Part shown: positions 26,604 to 35,250 of the stretch, in pieces
Layout: each line of letters begins with the position of its first letter
How positions within the stretch are numbered: position 1 is the first letter of the stretch
Source of the DNA: Chloroflexi bacterium bin125
GTDB taxonomy: Bacteria > Chloroflexota > Dehalococcoidia > Bin125
Length of the DNA: 64,000 nt
Reading direction: 5' to 3'
Assembly (NCBI GenBank): GCA_002239025.1
Contig: MPNM01000007.1
Coordinates: 62,001-126,000, forward strand
Program-made: the position numbers and the translations under genes
Notes under the pieces: generated by a model
Told to the model about the DNA's origin: nothing
Seen by the model: only the letters and a program-made list of their open reading frames with translations
The model's database searches: none

Positions 26604-28433
26604 ATGACTGAGCGGAACTATTGGTCTCGGATGAAGCATCGCAACCTGTCACGTCGATCCTTGCTGAGAGCGAGCGCCCGCGCCGGAGTCGGAGCGGCCG
26701 GACTAGCACTGGTCGGTTGCGGCGATGACGATGACGACGGCCAGCAGGCAGCCGCGCAGGTCCAGCAGGCTCAGGATCAAGTCGAACAGCAGGCCGATCA
26801 ACAAGCGCAGCAGCAGCAGTCGCAGACCGCAACTGCCGACGAACAGCAGGAGCAGCAAGCCGCTGCCCAGGCGCAGGCCGCAGCCGACGGCGAACCGAAA
26901 CAGGGCGGCATCGTTCGGATGGTGATGTCGGACGGCGGTATCTTCGACCCTGCGATCGCGATTCATGGCGGTACCTTCGCTGGCGTGCATCAGATTTACG
27001 ACTGGCTCAACTACCTCGACGAGGGATTTGTGATCACGTCGGGCATGGCAGAGCTGCCAGAAGTCGTAGACGAGCTCAACTTCATCTACACGATCAAACC
27101 CAACGTCTACTGGCACGACAAGCCGCCCTTGGAGGGTCGGCAGTTCACCGCTGAGGACGCCGTGTTCGGACTCCAGCGATTCGGCTTTGACAATCCTGAG
27201 TTCGTCTTTAAAGACCGCTTCTCGCTGGTCGACAAGTTCGAAGCTGCAGACGAGTTCACGATGACCGTTCAGGCCAGCGAAGTATTCTCGCCGATTCTGA
27301 GCGCAATCGCTGAAGACAACATGCTGATAGTCTCGCGCGACGCGGTGGAGGCGTTCGGCGACGAAGCGATCTCGACTGATTTTGAGGCCCAAATCGGCAC
27401 CGGGGCGATGGTGGGCGCATCACGGGAGGCGGATGTCGAGCTGAATCTGACCCGCAACCCGAAGTACTACAAGGAAGGCTTGCCGTACTTCGACGGTTAC
27501 AAGGGCGTCAATCTGGGCGACGACGCGATTCGCATCGCAACATTTGTGAATGGTCAGACCGACTTCCTCAACTATCAATGGTTCGGTCGACCGGTCGATT
27601 TCGATGCCGCCGTTACAGAGATGGGCGAAGAGGCGGTCACCGGGGTTCCGAATCCTGTGACCTACGGGATGGCAACACACATCCATACCGAGGTCGAACC
27701 GTACACGGATCCGCGTGTGCGAACCGCAGTCCATCTCGCCGCTGATCGCGAGCAACTCATAGCCCTTTCGCTCGGAGAACTGGTGATCGGCGGCCCGATC
27801 GCCGTCGCAATCGCTCCATATGGACGCACGGAAGATGAGTTGCGACAACTCCCCGGCTACCGCTCGGGCGATCTGCGGCAAGAAGACCTGGCGGAAGCTA
27901 GGAGACTGCTGGAGGCCAGCGGCGCTGACCTCGACAACATCCCGCCGATGGAGATTTGGGCGCCGGATGCATCGGACTACGCCCAGGTGTTGCAGCAAAA
28001 CCTCGGCGAGGTGGACTTCAACTTAGACATCCTCGAGTTAACTACTGCCGACGCATTGGCCGCGCGACAAAACCGCGAGTTCTCGATGATCATGCTTGGT
28101 CAGCAGGGCGCGTCCGATCCGGACCTGCTCTACAACGATTTGCACACAACTGGAGGCCAGAACTACGGCAACTTCTCCCACCCGGAGTTTGACGCGCTGG
28201 TCGAAAAGGGGCGTTCGGTCTTTGACGTCGAAGAACGCAAGGCGATCTACGACGAGGCGCAAGACCGGCTGCTGAACGAGTGGAACCCGCGACTCTACTG
28301 GTCTTGGAGCACCGTAGTCATTGCCTTCCGTTCGTATCTGAAGGGCTTCCGCCCTACACCAGGAGTTACGGCGTCGAACGCGATCCTTTGGGGGATGTGG
28401 TTCGATGAGATCCCTGAGGGCGCACAGTCTTAA
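26604..28433 (+). CDS. Tat-exported lipoprotein, family 5 solute-binding protein (importer 2)
   Basis: A 609-residue precursor starting MTERNYWSRMKH, with SRRSLLR as the twin-Arg motif and lipobox LVGC followed by GDDDDDG. A Gln/Ala linker of about 60 residues (QQADQQAQQQQSQ and similar) precedes PKQGGIVRM, where the SBP_bac_5 domain begins. Domain features include AEDAVFGLQRFG, DPRVRTAVHLAADREQLI (hinge helix) and LAEARRLLEASG. ATG 26604 has AGAAGAGA just upstream and aligns with the start of the three paralogues; the frame is open back to 26514 but that region is the promoter. Permease genes follow at 28485. Confidence 0.9.
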   Translation: MTERNYWSRMKHRNLSRRSLLRASARAGVGAAGLALVGCGDDDDDGQQAAAQVQQAQDQVEQQADQQAQQQQSQTATADEQQEQQAAAQAQAAADGEPKQGGIVRMVMSDGGIFDPAIAIHGGTFAGVHQIYDWLNYLDEGFVITSGMAELPEVVDELNFIYTIKPNVYWHDKPPLEGRQFTAEDAVFGLQRFGFDNPEFVFKDRFSLVDKFEAADEFTMTVQASEVFSPILSAIAEDNMLIVSRDAVEAFGDEAISTDFEAQIGTGAMVGASREADVELNLTRNPKYYKEGLPYFDGYKGVNLGDDAIRIATFVNGQTDFLNYQWFGRPVDFDAAVTEMGEEAVTGVPNPVTYGMATHIHTEVEPYTDPRVRTAVHLAADREQLIALSLGELVIGGPIAVAIAPYGRTEDELRQLPGYRSGDLRQEDLAEARRLLEASGADLDNIPPMEIWAPDASDYAQVLQQNLGEVDFNLDILELTTADALAARQNREFSMIMLGQQGASDPDLLYNDLHTTGGQNYGNFSHPEFDALVEKGRSVFDVEERKAIYDEAQDRLLNEWNPRLYWSWSTVVIAFRSYLKGFRPTPGVTASNAILWGMWFDEIPEGAQS

Positions 28434-28484
28434 TCGCCACTGCGTGCGTTTGGTCAACGGACGCTGCGATAAGAATCTACGCTG

Positions 28485-29441
28485 ATGCGCAACTACATCT
28501 TTCGTCGTTTGCTGCTGCTGCCGATCACGTTGCTGTTCCTCTCGATTTTCGTGTTCGCGATGATTCGTCAGGTGCCGGGGTCGGTGATCGATGCGCGACT
28601 TTCGGCCGGGTTTCCGGGTACCGCCAACGCGGACGACCGGGCCAAGCTGGAGGCGCACTTCGGTCTCGATAAACCGATGCATGTCCAGTATGTCAATTGG
28701 ATTGGTCAGGTGTTCACTGGGGATTTCGGTACGTCGTGGCTGACCAAAGAGGACATCCTTGATAACTTCGGCCGTCGCATGCCGGTCACGATGGAGCTGT
28801 TGCTTCTGACGCTGCTTGTCTATGTGCCGCTCGGCATAGGAACGGGGGTGTGGTCGGCTGTTCGTCAGAACCGGGCTGACGACTACATTATTCGTTCGTT
28901 CACGATTCTCTTTCTCGCAGTACCAAACTTTTGGTTGGCGACGCTGGTAATCGTTGTCCCGTTGGTGCTCTGGGGTTATGCCCCGCCGGTGCCGTACTCG
29001 CAGCTGTGGGAGGATCCCGCTACGAACATCGTGCAGATGATTGTGCCAGCGATCATCTCGGCACTGGCCGGGGCTGCTGTGCTCGGTCGGGTGGCGCGCT
29101 CCGAAATGTTGGAAGTGCTTCGCCAGGACTACGTGCGCACGGCCTATGCCAAAGGCTTGACTGGGTACGTGGTGGTGATCCGTCACGCGCTGCGAAACAC
29201 GATGATTCCGCTCATCACATTAATCGGACTCGTGTTTGCCACGGGCATCGCTGGTTCGGTGATCGTCGAGCAGATTTTCGCGATTCCAGGTATGGGTCGC
29301 TACTTCGTGCAGTCGGTGCTGACCAACGATCTACCGGTCGTGCAGGTGTGGACCCTAGTTTTCGGCGCGGCGTTCATCCTCCTCAATCTCCTGGTCGACA
29401 TCAGCTACGGCTTCTTTGACCCGAGGATTCGTGTCCAATGA
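28485..29441 (+). CDS. dppB: DppB-like ABC transporter permease (importer 2)
   Basis: A 318-residue permease: FLSIFVFAMIRQVPGS as first helix and periplasmic turn, AHFGLDKPMHVQYVNW, YVPLGIGTGV, EAA loop TAYAKGLTGYVVVIRHALRN, IVEQIFAIPGMGRY and the C-terminus LVDISYGFFDPRIR. The loop around residues 165-180 (WGYAPPVPYSQLWEDP) is close to that of importer 4. It follows the binding protein after 51 bases and overlaps the DppC gene by four (ATGA). Confidence 0.9.
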   Translation: MRNYIFRRLLLLPITLLFLSIFVFAMIRQVPGSVIDARLSAGFPGTANADDRAKLEAHFGLDKPMHVQYVNWIGQVFTGDFGTSWLTKEDILDNFGRRMPVTMELLLLTLLVYVPLGIGTGVWSAVRQNRADDYIIRSFTILFLAVPNFWLATLVIVVPLVLWGYAPPVPYSQLWEDPATNIVQMIVPAIISALAGAAVLGRVARSEMLEVLRQDYVRTAYAKGLTGYVVVIRHALRNTMIPLITLIGLVFATGIAGSVIVEQIFAIPGMGRYFVQSVLTNDLPVVQVWTLVFGAAFILLNLLVDISYGFFDPRIRVQ

Positions 29442-30355
29442 GTCAAGCGCAGCCCAACACCGCTCAAGCACAGGCACAGCCGAACACAATCGTGTTCGAT
29501 GAGTTCGGTATCGCCGAGAAGCCGCCGCGCAGCGTGCGCGCGCGTCGCTTGTTGCGACAGCATCCGCTGGGCGCCTTTGGTTTGTTGCTCGTGATCGTGG
29601 TGGTGTTTCTGGCTGCCTTCGGTCCGATGTTCGCCGGCGACGCCGACACGATTTCGCCTGACATCCTCCACGGAATCAGCGAAGAATACTGGTTCGGAAC
29701 GGACCGGCTCGGTCGCGACTATCTGGCGCGAGTGATCGCTGGGGCGCGGCTCTCGATGTCGATGGCATTGGGGGCAATGGTGATCGGCGTGGGCACGGCG
29801 CTGGTTTGGGGAATGCTCTCGGCATACGCTCAGAAATCGTTCGACTTGCTCTCGCAGCGGGTGATCGACATGCTGCTCGCGTTTCCGGGTCTTGTCCTGC
29901 TACTCCTGCTGACACAGGTGATCGGTCGGGGTTGGCAGTCTGTGGCACTGGGGATGGGAATCATCTTCGCGGTGAGCATGGTGCGGATCGTGCGGGCGAG
30001 CGCCCTCGCAACGCTCGCCGAGGCATATGTCGATTCTGCGCGCGTGGTCGGGGCGACGCCGTATCGGATTCTCTGGCGGCACGTCTTGCCGAACATGGGA
30101 CCGCCGTTGTTGATCTACGTGACGACACTGCTCGGCGCGGCCATCCTGTTCGAGGGCGCGCTTTCGTTCCTTGGCCTCGGCGTGCCGCCGCCGGAACCGT
30201 CTTGGGGACGCATGCTGACTGAGTCTCGAACGCTGTGGAAGTACCCACACCTGAGTATCTTCCCCGGCGTCGCCATGACCGTCGCCGTGCTCGGATTCAA
30301 CCTGGTCGGAGACTCGATCCGAGATATCTTCGACCCGCGCCTGCGCGGGGCTTAG
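29438..30355 (+). CDS. dppC: DppC-like ABC transporter permease (importer 2)
   Basis: A 305-residue permease with a long cytoplasmic N-terminus (about 45 residues, Gln- and Ala-rich), WFGTDRLGRDYLARV loop, EAA loop SARVVGATPYRILWRHVLPN and LSFLGLGVPPPEPSWG. The C-terminus RDIFDPRLRGA is typical. It ends four bases inside the convergent PaREP1-like gene. No ATPase gene follows, so the transporter needs DppD/F-type subunits from elsewhere. Confidence 0.9.
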   Translation: MSQAQPNTAQAQAQPNTIVFDEFGIAEKPPRSVRARRLLRQHPLGAFGLLLVIVVVFLAAFGPMFAGDADTISPDILHGISEEYWFGTDRLGRDYLARVIAGARLSMSMALGAMVIGVGTALVWGMLSAYAQKSFDLLSQRVIDMLLAFPGLVLLLLLTQVIGRGWQSVALGMGIIFAVSMVRIVRASALATLAEAYVDSARVVGATPYRILWRHVLPNMGPPLLIYVTTLLGAAILFEGALSFLGLGVPPPEPSWGRMLTESRTLWKYPHLSIFPGVAMTVAVLGFNLVGDSIRDIFDPRLRGA

Positions 30356-30711
30356 TCCAGGACCTCTCTCAACCGCCCCGTGATCTCCTCGACATCCTTG
30401 AGTCCGTCGGCGACACCCGCCTCGAACATCCAGCCTTCATAGAAGTTCTGGTGAAGCGCACTTGCCGAGCGAAACAGGATTTGCAGTCTTTTGTCATTCA
30501 ACTCTTCTGCCAGGCGGTCGATGATTCGGAACAGGTCTCCGTGCGTGCTGTGACGCCAGCCACGAGTCTCGGCGACCGCTTTCACCATGCGTGCGGTCGC
30601 GCCCCAGCACTTTTCGGAGGCCTGCAACAGATCCCCGTCGGCCAGGTAGACACGAGCTTTGCTGAGGAACTCGTTCGCGGTGTCGGTGTGGTACTCGGAT
30701 CGGGTCGTCAT
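30352..30711 (-). CDS. PaREP1/HEPN-like small protein
   Basis: A 119-residue, mostly helical protein. ARVYLADGDLLQASEKCWGATARMVKAVAETRG, then STHGDL and ASALHQNFYEGWM, match the PaREP1 family first described in archaea and related to HEPN four-helix proteins. Such proteins are often paired with nucleotidyltransferases; here a fused MNT-HEPN gene is 1.4 kb away but not adjacent. No catalytic role is established. The 3' end overlaps the end of the dppC gene by four bases. Confidence 0.7.
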   Translation of the reverse strand: MTTRSEYHTDTANEFLSKARVYLADGDLLQASEKCWGATARMVKAVAETRGWRHSTHGDLFRIIDRLAEELNDKRLQILFRSASALHQNFYEGWMFEAGVADGLKDVEEITGRLREVLD

Positions 30712-30766
30712 TGGCTCATCGTATCCAGTCGCTGGCAGTCTGGATGAAACATAGTACTGGTCGTTA

Positions 30767-32035
30767 TCACTTCGTCAACTCCTCCGCAGCCGCTCCACTC
30801 TCGATGAGCGCGTCGATCTCCGCGTCGTCGAGGCCGAGTTCGCCTAGCACCTCTCGTAGATGCTCGCCGAATGCCGGTGTGCGCTCGGCGGCCTGATAGC
30901 GGTCTCGACTGAACTTGAGCGGGGCTTGCGGCATCAGCACCGGACCCACGGCCGGATGGTCGAAGCTGTGGACGAAGTCGTTGGCGGTTGCGTGCTCGCT
31001 CAAGAGCGCTTCCTCCAGCGAGGTCAGCAGTGCAGAAGGCACGCCTGCGGCTTGCATCCGCTCGCGTAGCTCTTCGCCGTCCTGCTCGATGACGATGCTA
31101 CGAATCTGCTCCCGCAGCGACATGAAGTGCTCCCGCGGATCGTCGGGCATTTGCCAGTTGGGATCGTGTGCGCTGGGATCTTCGATGCCCAGCGCATCAA
31201 GCAGGCGCTTGAACGCCAGCGCCGACGCGCCCAGGGTGATCCAGTGACCATCGCGGGTTTCATAGAATCCGCCCACCAACAGCGCCGTCTGCTCGCGTCG
31301 CCGCTGGGCCGCGACGCTTGGGTGCGGACGCTCCTGCTCCATCCAGTCGGCGAACTCACGCTTCCAACCGTCGACGGCGTCAAAGATGTTGGCCGTCGCC
31401 GTCTGCAGCGCCATCGCGGCCTGGTACAACGAAGTCTTGACGTGCTGTCCCTGCCCGGTGAACTCTCGTCGAAACAGCGCCCCGGCGATGCCGAACGCGA
31501 GCAGCGTGCCGGCATGGAAGTCGGCCAGGAACGCGTCGAGGACGCGTGGCTCGTCGCCCTCGAAGTTGCCAGTCGAGAGTGCCAGTCCCGATGCGGCGGC
31601 GGCCTGGAAGTCAGCGCCGAGATGCATGCCGAACGGACCTTTCTCGCCCATCGCCGAGATCTCAGCGACGATGATCCGCTCGTTCTCCGCGCTCAGCGAC
31701 TCATAGTCCAGCCCCACGCGTTGCAGCGCGCCGGGTCGCATGTTGGAGATCAACACGTCGCTGCGCAGCGCCAGTTTCCTGGTGATCGCCCGACCCTCGG
31801 GATGCCCCAGATTGAGCGGCACGCCACGCTTGCCTCGAGCCTTGATGATGTAGTGTCGGCCCTCGCCAGGGACGATCGTGCTGTTGAATCGCGTTGCGTC
31901 GCCGGTGACCGGTTCAATCTTGATCACATCGGCGCCGCCATGCGCCAGCAGCTCACCCGCATACGGACCAGCCACAAACAGCCCAAACTCAATCACCCGC
32001 ACGCCCGAAAAGATGCCGTCCGAATCGCCTGCCAT
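30767..32035 (-). CDS. Family III (CaiB/BaiF) CoA-transferase
   Basis: A 422-residue single-domain enzyme: FSGVRVIEFGLFVAGPYAGELLAHGGADVIKIEP, RGKRGVPLNLGHPEGRAI, then VLDAFLADFHAGTLLAFGI with Asp172 as the predicted catalytic carboxylate. FTGQGQHVKTSLYQAAM is conserved after it. ATG 32035 follows GAGGAG and is preferred to the upstream frame extension to 32059. The enzyme activates a carboxylic acid by CoA transfer; its partner acid is unknown. It stands apart from the other CoA-transferase gene and from any obvious acyl-CoA pathway gene. Confidence 0.88.
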   Translation of the reverse strand: MAGDSDGIFSGVRVIEFGLFVAGPYAGELLAHGGADVIKIEPVTGDATRFNSTIVPGEGRHYIIKARGKRGVPLNLGHPEGRAITRKLALRSDVLISNMRPGALQRVGLDYESLSAENERIIVAEISAMGEKGPFGMHLGADFQAAAASGLALSTGNFEGDEPRVLDAFLADFHAGTLLAFGIAGALFRREFTGQGQHVKTSLYQAAMALQTATANIFDAVDGWKREFADWMEQERPHPSVAAQRRREQTALLVGGFYETRDGHWITLGASALAFKRLLDALGIEDPSAHDPNWQMPDDPREHFMSLREQIRSIVIEQDGEELRERMQAAGVPSALLTSLEEALLSEHATANDFVHSFDHPAVGPVLMPQAPLKFSRDRYQAAERTPAFGEHLREVLGELGLDDAEIDALIESGAAAEELTK

Positions 32036-32135
32036 CGCCGTACTCCTCATCCACGACAAATGCTAGCGAGCAGAACAGGCAGGTCTCGTTGCTGATGCCA
32101 GGTCACTGAAGCGGGAACTGGCTACTATCAGTCCC

Positions 32136-32882
32136 ATGACCACGATTCAGGCTCCAACCGACATCGACGCCGCCATTGGCAACGTGCTCGACATCATCGT
32201 GCAGGGTTGGGATCCGCTGCAGATCGTCCTGTTCGGTTCCCGCGCCCGGGGCGACCATCGCGAGGACAGCGACATCGACCTGCTCGTGGTCCTTGAGCAA
32301 TGCGAAGACAGGAAGCAAACGCGATGGGACATCCGAGAGGCCTTGCCGAAACCGTTGGTCCCGACGGATGTGATCGTGACCACGCCCACGCTGTGGCTCA
32401 AACGCGCCGGTCTGGTCGGCGCAGTCGAGCGCAAAGCGCTCATCGAAGGTCGCATACTCTACGTGCGAGGAGGCGGCGATCCGGTGATCGAAACAGCGCT
32501 GCACCTGCTGCAACTGTCGTTGGGTGACCTAAACGGCGCTGTGTTCTTGTTGGGTTCGCCCAGCCAGGATCCGAGGCTTGCGTGTTTCCATGCGCAACAG
32601 GCCGCCGAGAAAGCTCTCAAGGCAGCGTTGGAGCTTGAGCACAACGACTATCCCCGAATCCATGCACTCCACGAGTTGCTTCCTCAGTTGCCACGGACCT
32701 GGCCTGCCCATGAGCTTGATCTGAACCTCAAGCGGCTCAGCGCCCTGGTTGTCGAGGCCAGATACCCCGATGTCGACAAACTCCCCACCAGATCTGAAGC
32801 CGTTGAAGCCGTTGCCGATGCCCGGCTGATCGTCAACGCTATCGTCGAGGAGTTTCAGCGCCGAGGCCACGAACTGCCATAA
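32136..32882 (+). CDS. Single-chain MNT nucleotidyltransferase-HEPN protein
   Basis: 248 residues. Residues 1-110 are a minimal nucleotidyltransferase: LFGSRARGDHREDSDIDLLV (GSRARGD 34-40 and the Asp46-x-Asp48 metal pair). Residues about 115-245 are a HEPN domain: CFHAQQAAEKALKAAL and IHALHELLPQLP. MNT and HEPN normally come as two genes forming an antitoxin-toxin pair in which MNT adenylylates HEPN, or as resistance-type single proteins (KNTase-like). Here they are fused in one frame with no stop between them. Role as toxin-antitoxin or small-molecule modifier is open. Confidence 0.82.
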   Translation: MTTIQAPTDIDAAIGNVLDIIVQGWDPLQIVLFGSRARGDHREDSDIDLLVVLEQCEDRKQTRWDIREALPKPLVPTDVIVTTPTLWLKRAGLVGAVERKALIEGRILYVRGGGDPVIETALHLLQLSLGDLNGAVFLLGSPSQDPRLACFHAQQAAEKALKAALELEHNDYPRIHALHELLPQLPRTWPAHELDLNLKRLSALVVEARYPDVDKLPTRSEAVEAVADARLIVNAIVEEFQRRGHELP

Positions 32883-32951
32883 CTCCGACGCCTCTGCGTC
32901 CGCCGCCTTATCTTGCTCTTGACCGAACAGCAGGCTGAGCAGGAGCTACAG

Positions 32952-35228
32952 ATGACCATGCAAGAAGACTTTGGCGGCGTAATTGGTCGAACCTTCCGCG
33001 AGTCCGAACCGTGGTGGCCGGAACTACCGACCGCTCCCCAGGATCGGCCCAACGTTGTCGTGATCCTCTTCGACGACACCGGATTCTCACATCTGGGCTG
33101 TTACGGCTCGACAATCGCAACACCAAACATCGACAAGCTGGCTTCTAACGGTCTGCGCTTCACTAACTTCCACGTGACGGCGCTCTGTTCGCCGACGCGC
33201 GCTTCGTTGCTTACGGGACGCAACCACCACGCCGTTGGGATGCGCTCGATATCCAGCTATGACCCCGGCTATCCCAATATGCGCGGCGCGGTCAGCCGCA
33301 ATGCCGCGACGATGGCCGAGATGCTGCGCGACGAGAACTACGCCACCTTCGCCGTGGGCAAGTGGCACCTGAATCCGTCCGAGACCTGCTCGCAAGCTGG
33401 ACCATTCAACGATTGGCCGCTGCAGCGCGGCTTCGACCGCTACTACGGCTTCCTCTCCGGCGAGACCGACCAGTATTACCCCGACCTCTGCTACGACAAC
33501 CACCTGATCGACCCGCCGAGGACGCCCGAGGAGGGCTATCACTTCACCGAGGACATCGTTGACCAGGCCACAGGATTCCTGCGCGACCACCAGTCGGTCT
33601 ACCCCGGACAACCCTTCTTCCTTTACTTCGCCCTTGGCGCGACACACTCTCCACACCAGGCGCCGCAGGAGTACATCGAGCGATACCGCGGCCAGTTCGA
33701 CCAGGGCTGGGATGAGGTGCGTGAAGAGTGGTTCTCCCGTCAGCTCGAGCTGGGCGTGATTCCCGAAGGCACTGAGCTCGCGCCGCGCAATCCGGGGGTC
33801 AAGCCCTGGGATGATTTCTCACCCAACATGAAACGTTTCCTGGCTACGTTCCAGGAGGCCTTCGCCGGTTTCTTGACCCACACCGACGAGCAGATCGGGC
33901 GCCTGATCGCCTATCTCGACAACTCAGGCCAGCTCGACAACACCATTCTGTTGCTGATGGCCGACAACGGCGCCAGCCAGGAAGGCGGGCCGCAGGGTGT
34001 CTCCGACACGGCCCGCTACGGTCAGCCGCTGCTCGACGACGTTGATGAGGCGCAGTCGCGGCTGCATGAGATCGGTGGACCTCGCAGCTCGCCCAACTAT
34101 CCTTGGGGCTGGTCGCAGGCAGGCAACACGCCGCTCAAGTGGTACAAGCAGAACACGCACGGCGGCGGCGTTCGCGTCCCGCTGATCGTACACTGGCCCG
34201 ACCGGATCAAGGACGGCGGCAGCTTCCGTCGGCAATTCCATCATGTCAGCGACGTGCTGCCGACCGTGCTGGAATCGGTCAAGGCAACCCCACCCGACGA
34301 ATACGCGGGCCTGACGCAGATGCCGGTCAGCGGCACCAGCTTCGCCTACGCCTTAGAGGATCCCAACGCCGACACCGCCAAAGAGGTGCAGTATTTCGAG
34401 ATGCTCGGTCACCGCGGTATCTGGGTCGATGGCTGGAAAGCAGTCACGCGCCACCAGAAGAACGACCCCTGGTCGGACGACGAATGGGAGCTGTACCACG
34501 TCGCCGAAGATTTCTCCGAGGCCAACAACCTCGCGGCCGAGGAGCCGGAGAAACTGCGAGAGCTGATCGACCGTTGGTGGGTCGAGGCCGGCAAGTACGG
34601 CGTGTTGCCACTAGACGACCGCAGCTTCCAGCTCGGCGGTCCAACGCAACGTCCAGGGGGACCACACAACGGACTGAAGTATCGCTACACCCCGCCAGTG
34701 TCACATCTACCGGGTGAAATCGCGCCAGCAGTTGGCCTGGGATCATGGACGCTCGACGCCGAGATCGAGCGCGACGGGCTGGGTGACGGAGTGATCTTTG
34801 CCCGGGGATCAGTCATGGGGGGGATCAGCTTCTACATCAAGGACAACCGCCTGCGAGTCGACTACAACGCCTTCACCGAGGTGACGCAGATCGTCTCCGA
34901 CATCGAACTGCCCGACGGTCGCTGCACGATCGGCATGAGCATGGACGGCGAAGCACCGTCGGCGCCCGGTCATGTCACCGTCCTCATCAACGGAGAACGC
35001 GCCGGAGAAGGCGAAGTGCCGTTCCTCGTGCGCGGCGGATTCGGCGGACGCGGTGGAGCTGACATCGGCTCGGACCGCAAGTCGCCGGTCACCGACTCCT
35101 ATGAGCCGCCGTTCGAATTCGAGGGGACAATCCACGAGTTGACCCTTGAAGTCACGCCATACCCGAAGTCGGGAGCGGCATACGAAGCGGCGCGGAACGC
35201 ATTCAAGCTGCTGATGGCTCAGCAGTAA
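32952..35228 (+). CDS. Type I sulfatase (arylsulfatase), copy 1
   Basis: A 758-residue alkaline-phosphatase-fold sulfatase. Metal ligands Asp41/Asp42 (LFDDTG), the formylglycine site Cys79 in LCSPTRASLLTGR, KWHL, and LMADNGASQEGG are visible. The C-terminal part from about 590 (GSWTLDAEIE, FYIKDNRLRVDYN) looks like a jelly-roll/LamG-like domain. There is no signal peptide, so it should act in the cytoplasm. ATG 32952 is chosen because AGGAGC precedes it and the N-terminus then aligns with copy 2 (IGRTFRESEPWWP). It is activated by the FGE encoded downstream. Sulfate-ester substrate unknown. Confidence 0.9.
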   Translation: MTMQEDFGGVIGRTFRESEPWWPELPTAPQDRPNVVVILFDDTGFSHLGCYGSTIATPNIDKLASNGLRFTNFHVTALCSPTRASLLTGRNHHAVGMRSISSYDPGYPNMRGAVSRNAATMAEMLRDENYATFAVGKWHLNPSETCSQAGPFNDWPLQRGFDRYYGFLSGETDQYYPDLCYDNHLIDPPRTPEEGYHFTEDIVDQATGFLRDHQSVYPGQPFFLYFALGATHSPHQAPQEYIERYRGQFDQGWDEVREEWFSRQLELGVIPEGTELAPRNPGVKPWDDFSPNMKRFLATFQEAFAGFLTHTDEQIGRLIAYLDNSGQLDNTILLLMADNGASQEGGPQGVSDTARYGQPLLDDVDEAQSRLHEIGGPRSSPNYPWGWSQAGNTPLKWYKQNTHGGGVRVPLIVHWPDRIKDGGSFRRQFHHVSDVLPTVLESVKATPPDEYAGLTQMPVSGTSFAYALEDPNADTAKEVQYFEMLGHRGIWVDGWKAVTRHQKNDPWSDDEWELYHVAEDFSEANNLAAEEPEKLRELIDRWWVEAGKYGVLPLDDRSFQLGGPTQRPGGPHNGLKYRYTPPVSHLPGEIAPAVGLGSWTLDAEIERDGLGDGVIFARGSVMGGISFYIKDNRLRVDYNAFTEVTQIVSDIELPDGRCTIGMSMDGEAPSAPGHVTVLINGERAGEGEVPFLVRGGFGGRGGADIGSDRKSPVTDSYEPPFEFEGTIHELTLEVTPYPKSGAAYEAARNAFKLLMAQQ

Positions 35229-35250
35229 TGCGACTCGCAGTGGTGACTCA

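Noticed and set aside
28038-29186. A 382-codon minus-strand frame over importer 2
   Set aside because: Antisense of the dppB and binding-protein genes, His/Arg-rich, no motif.
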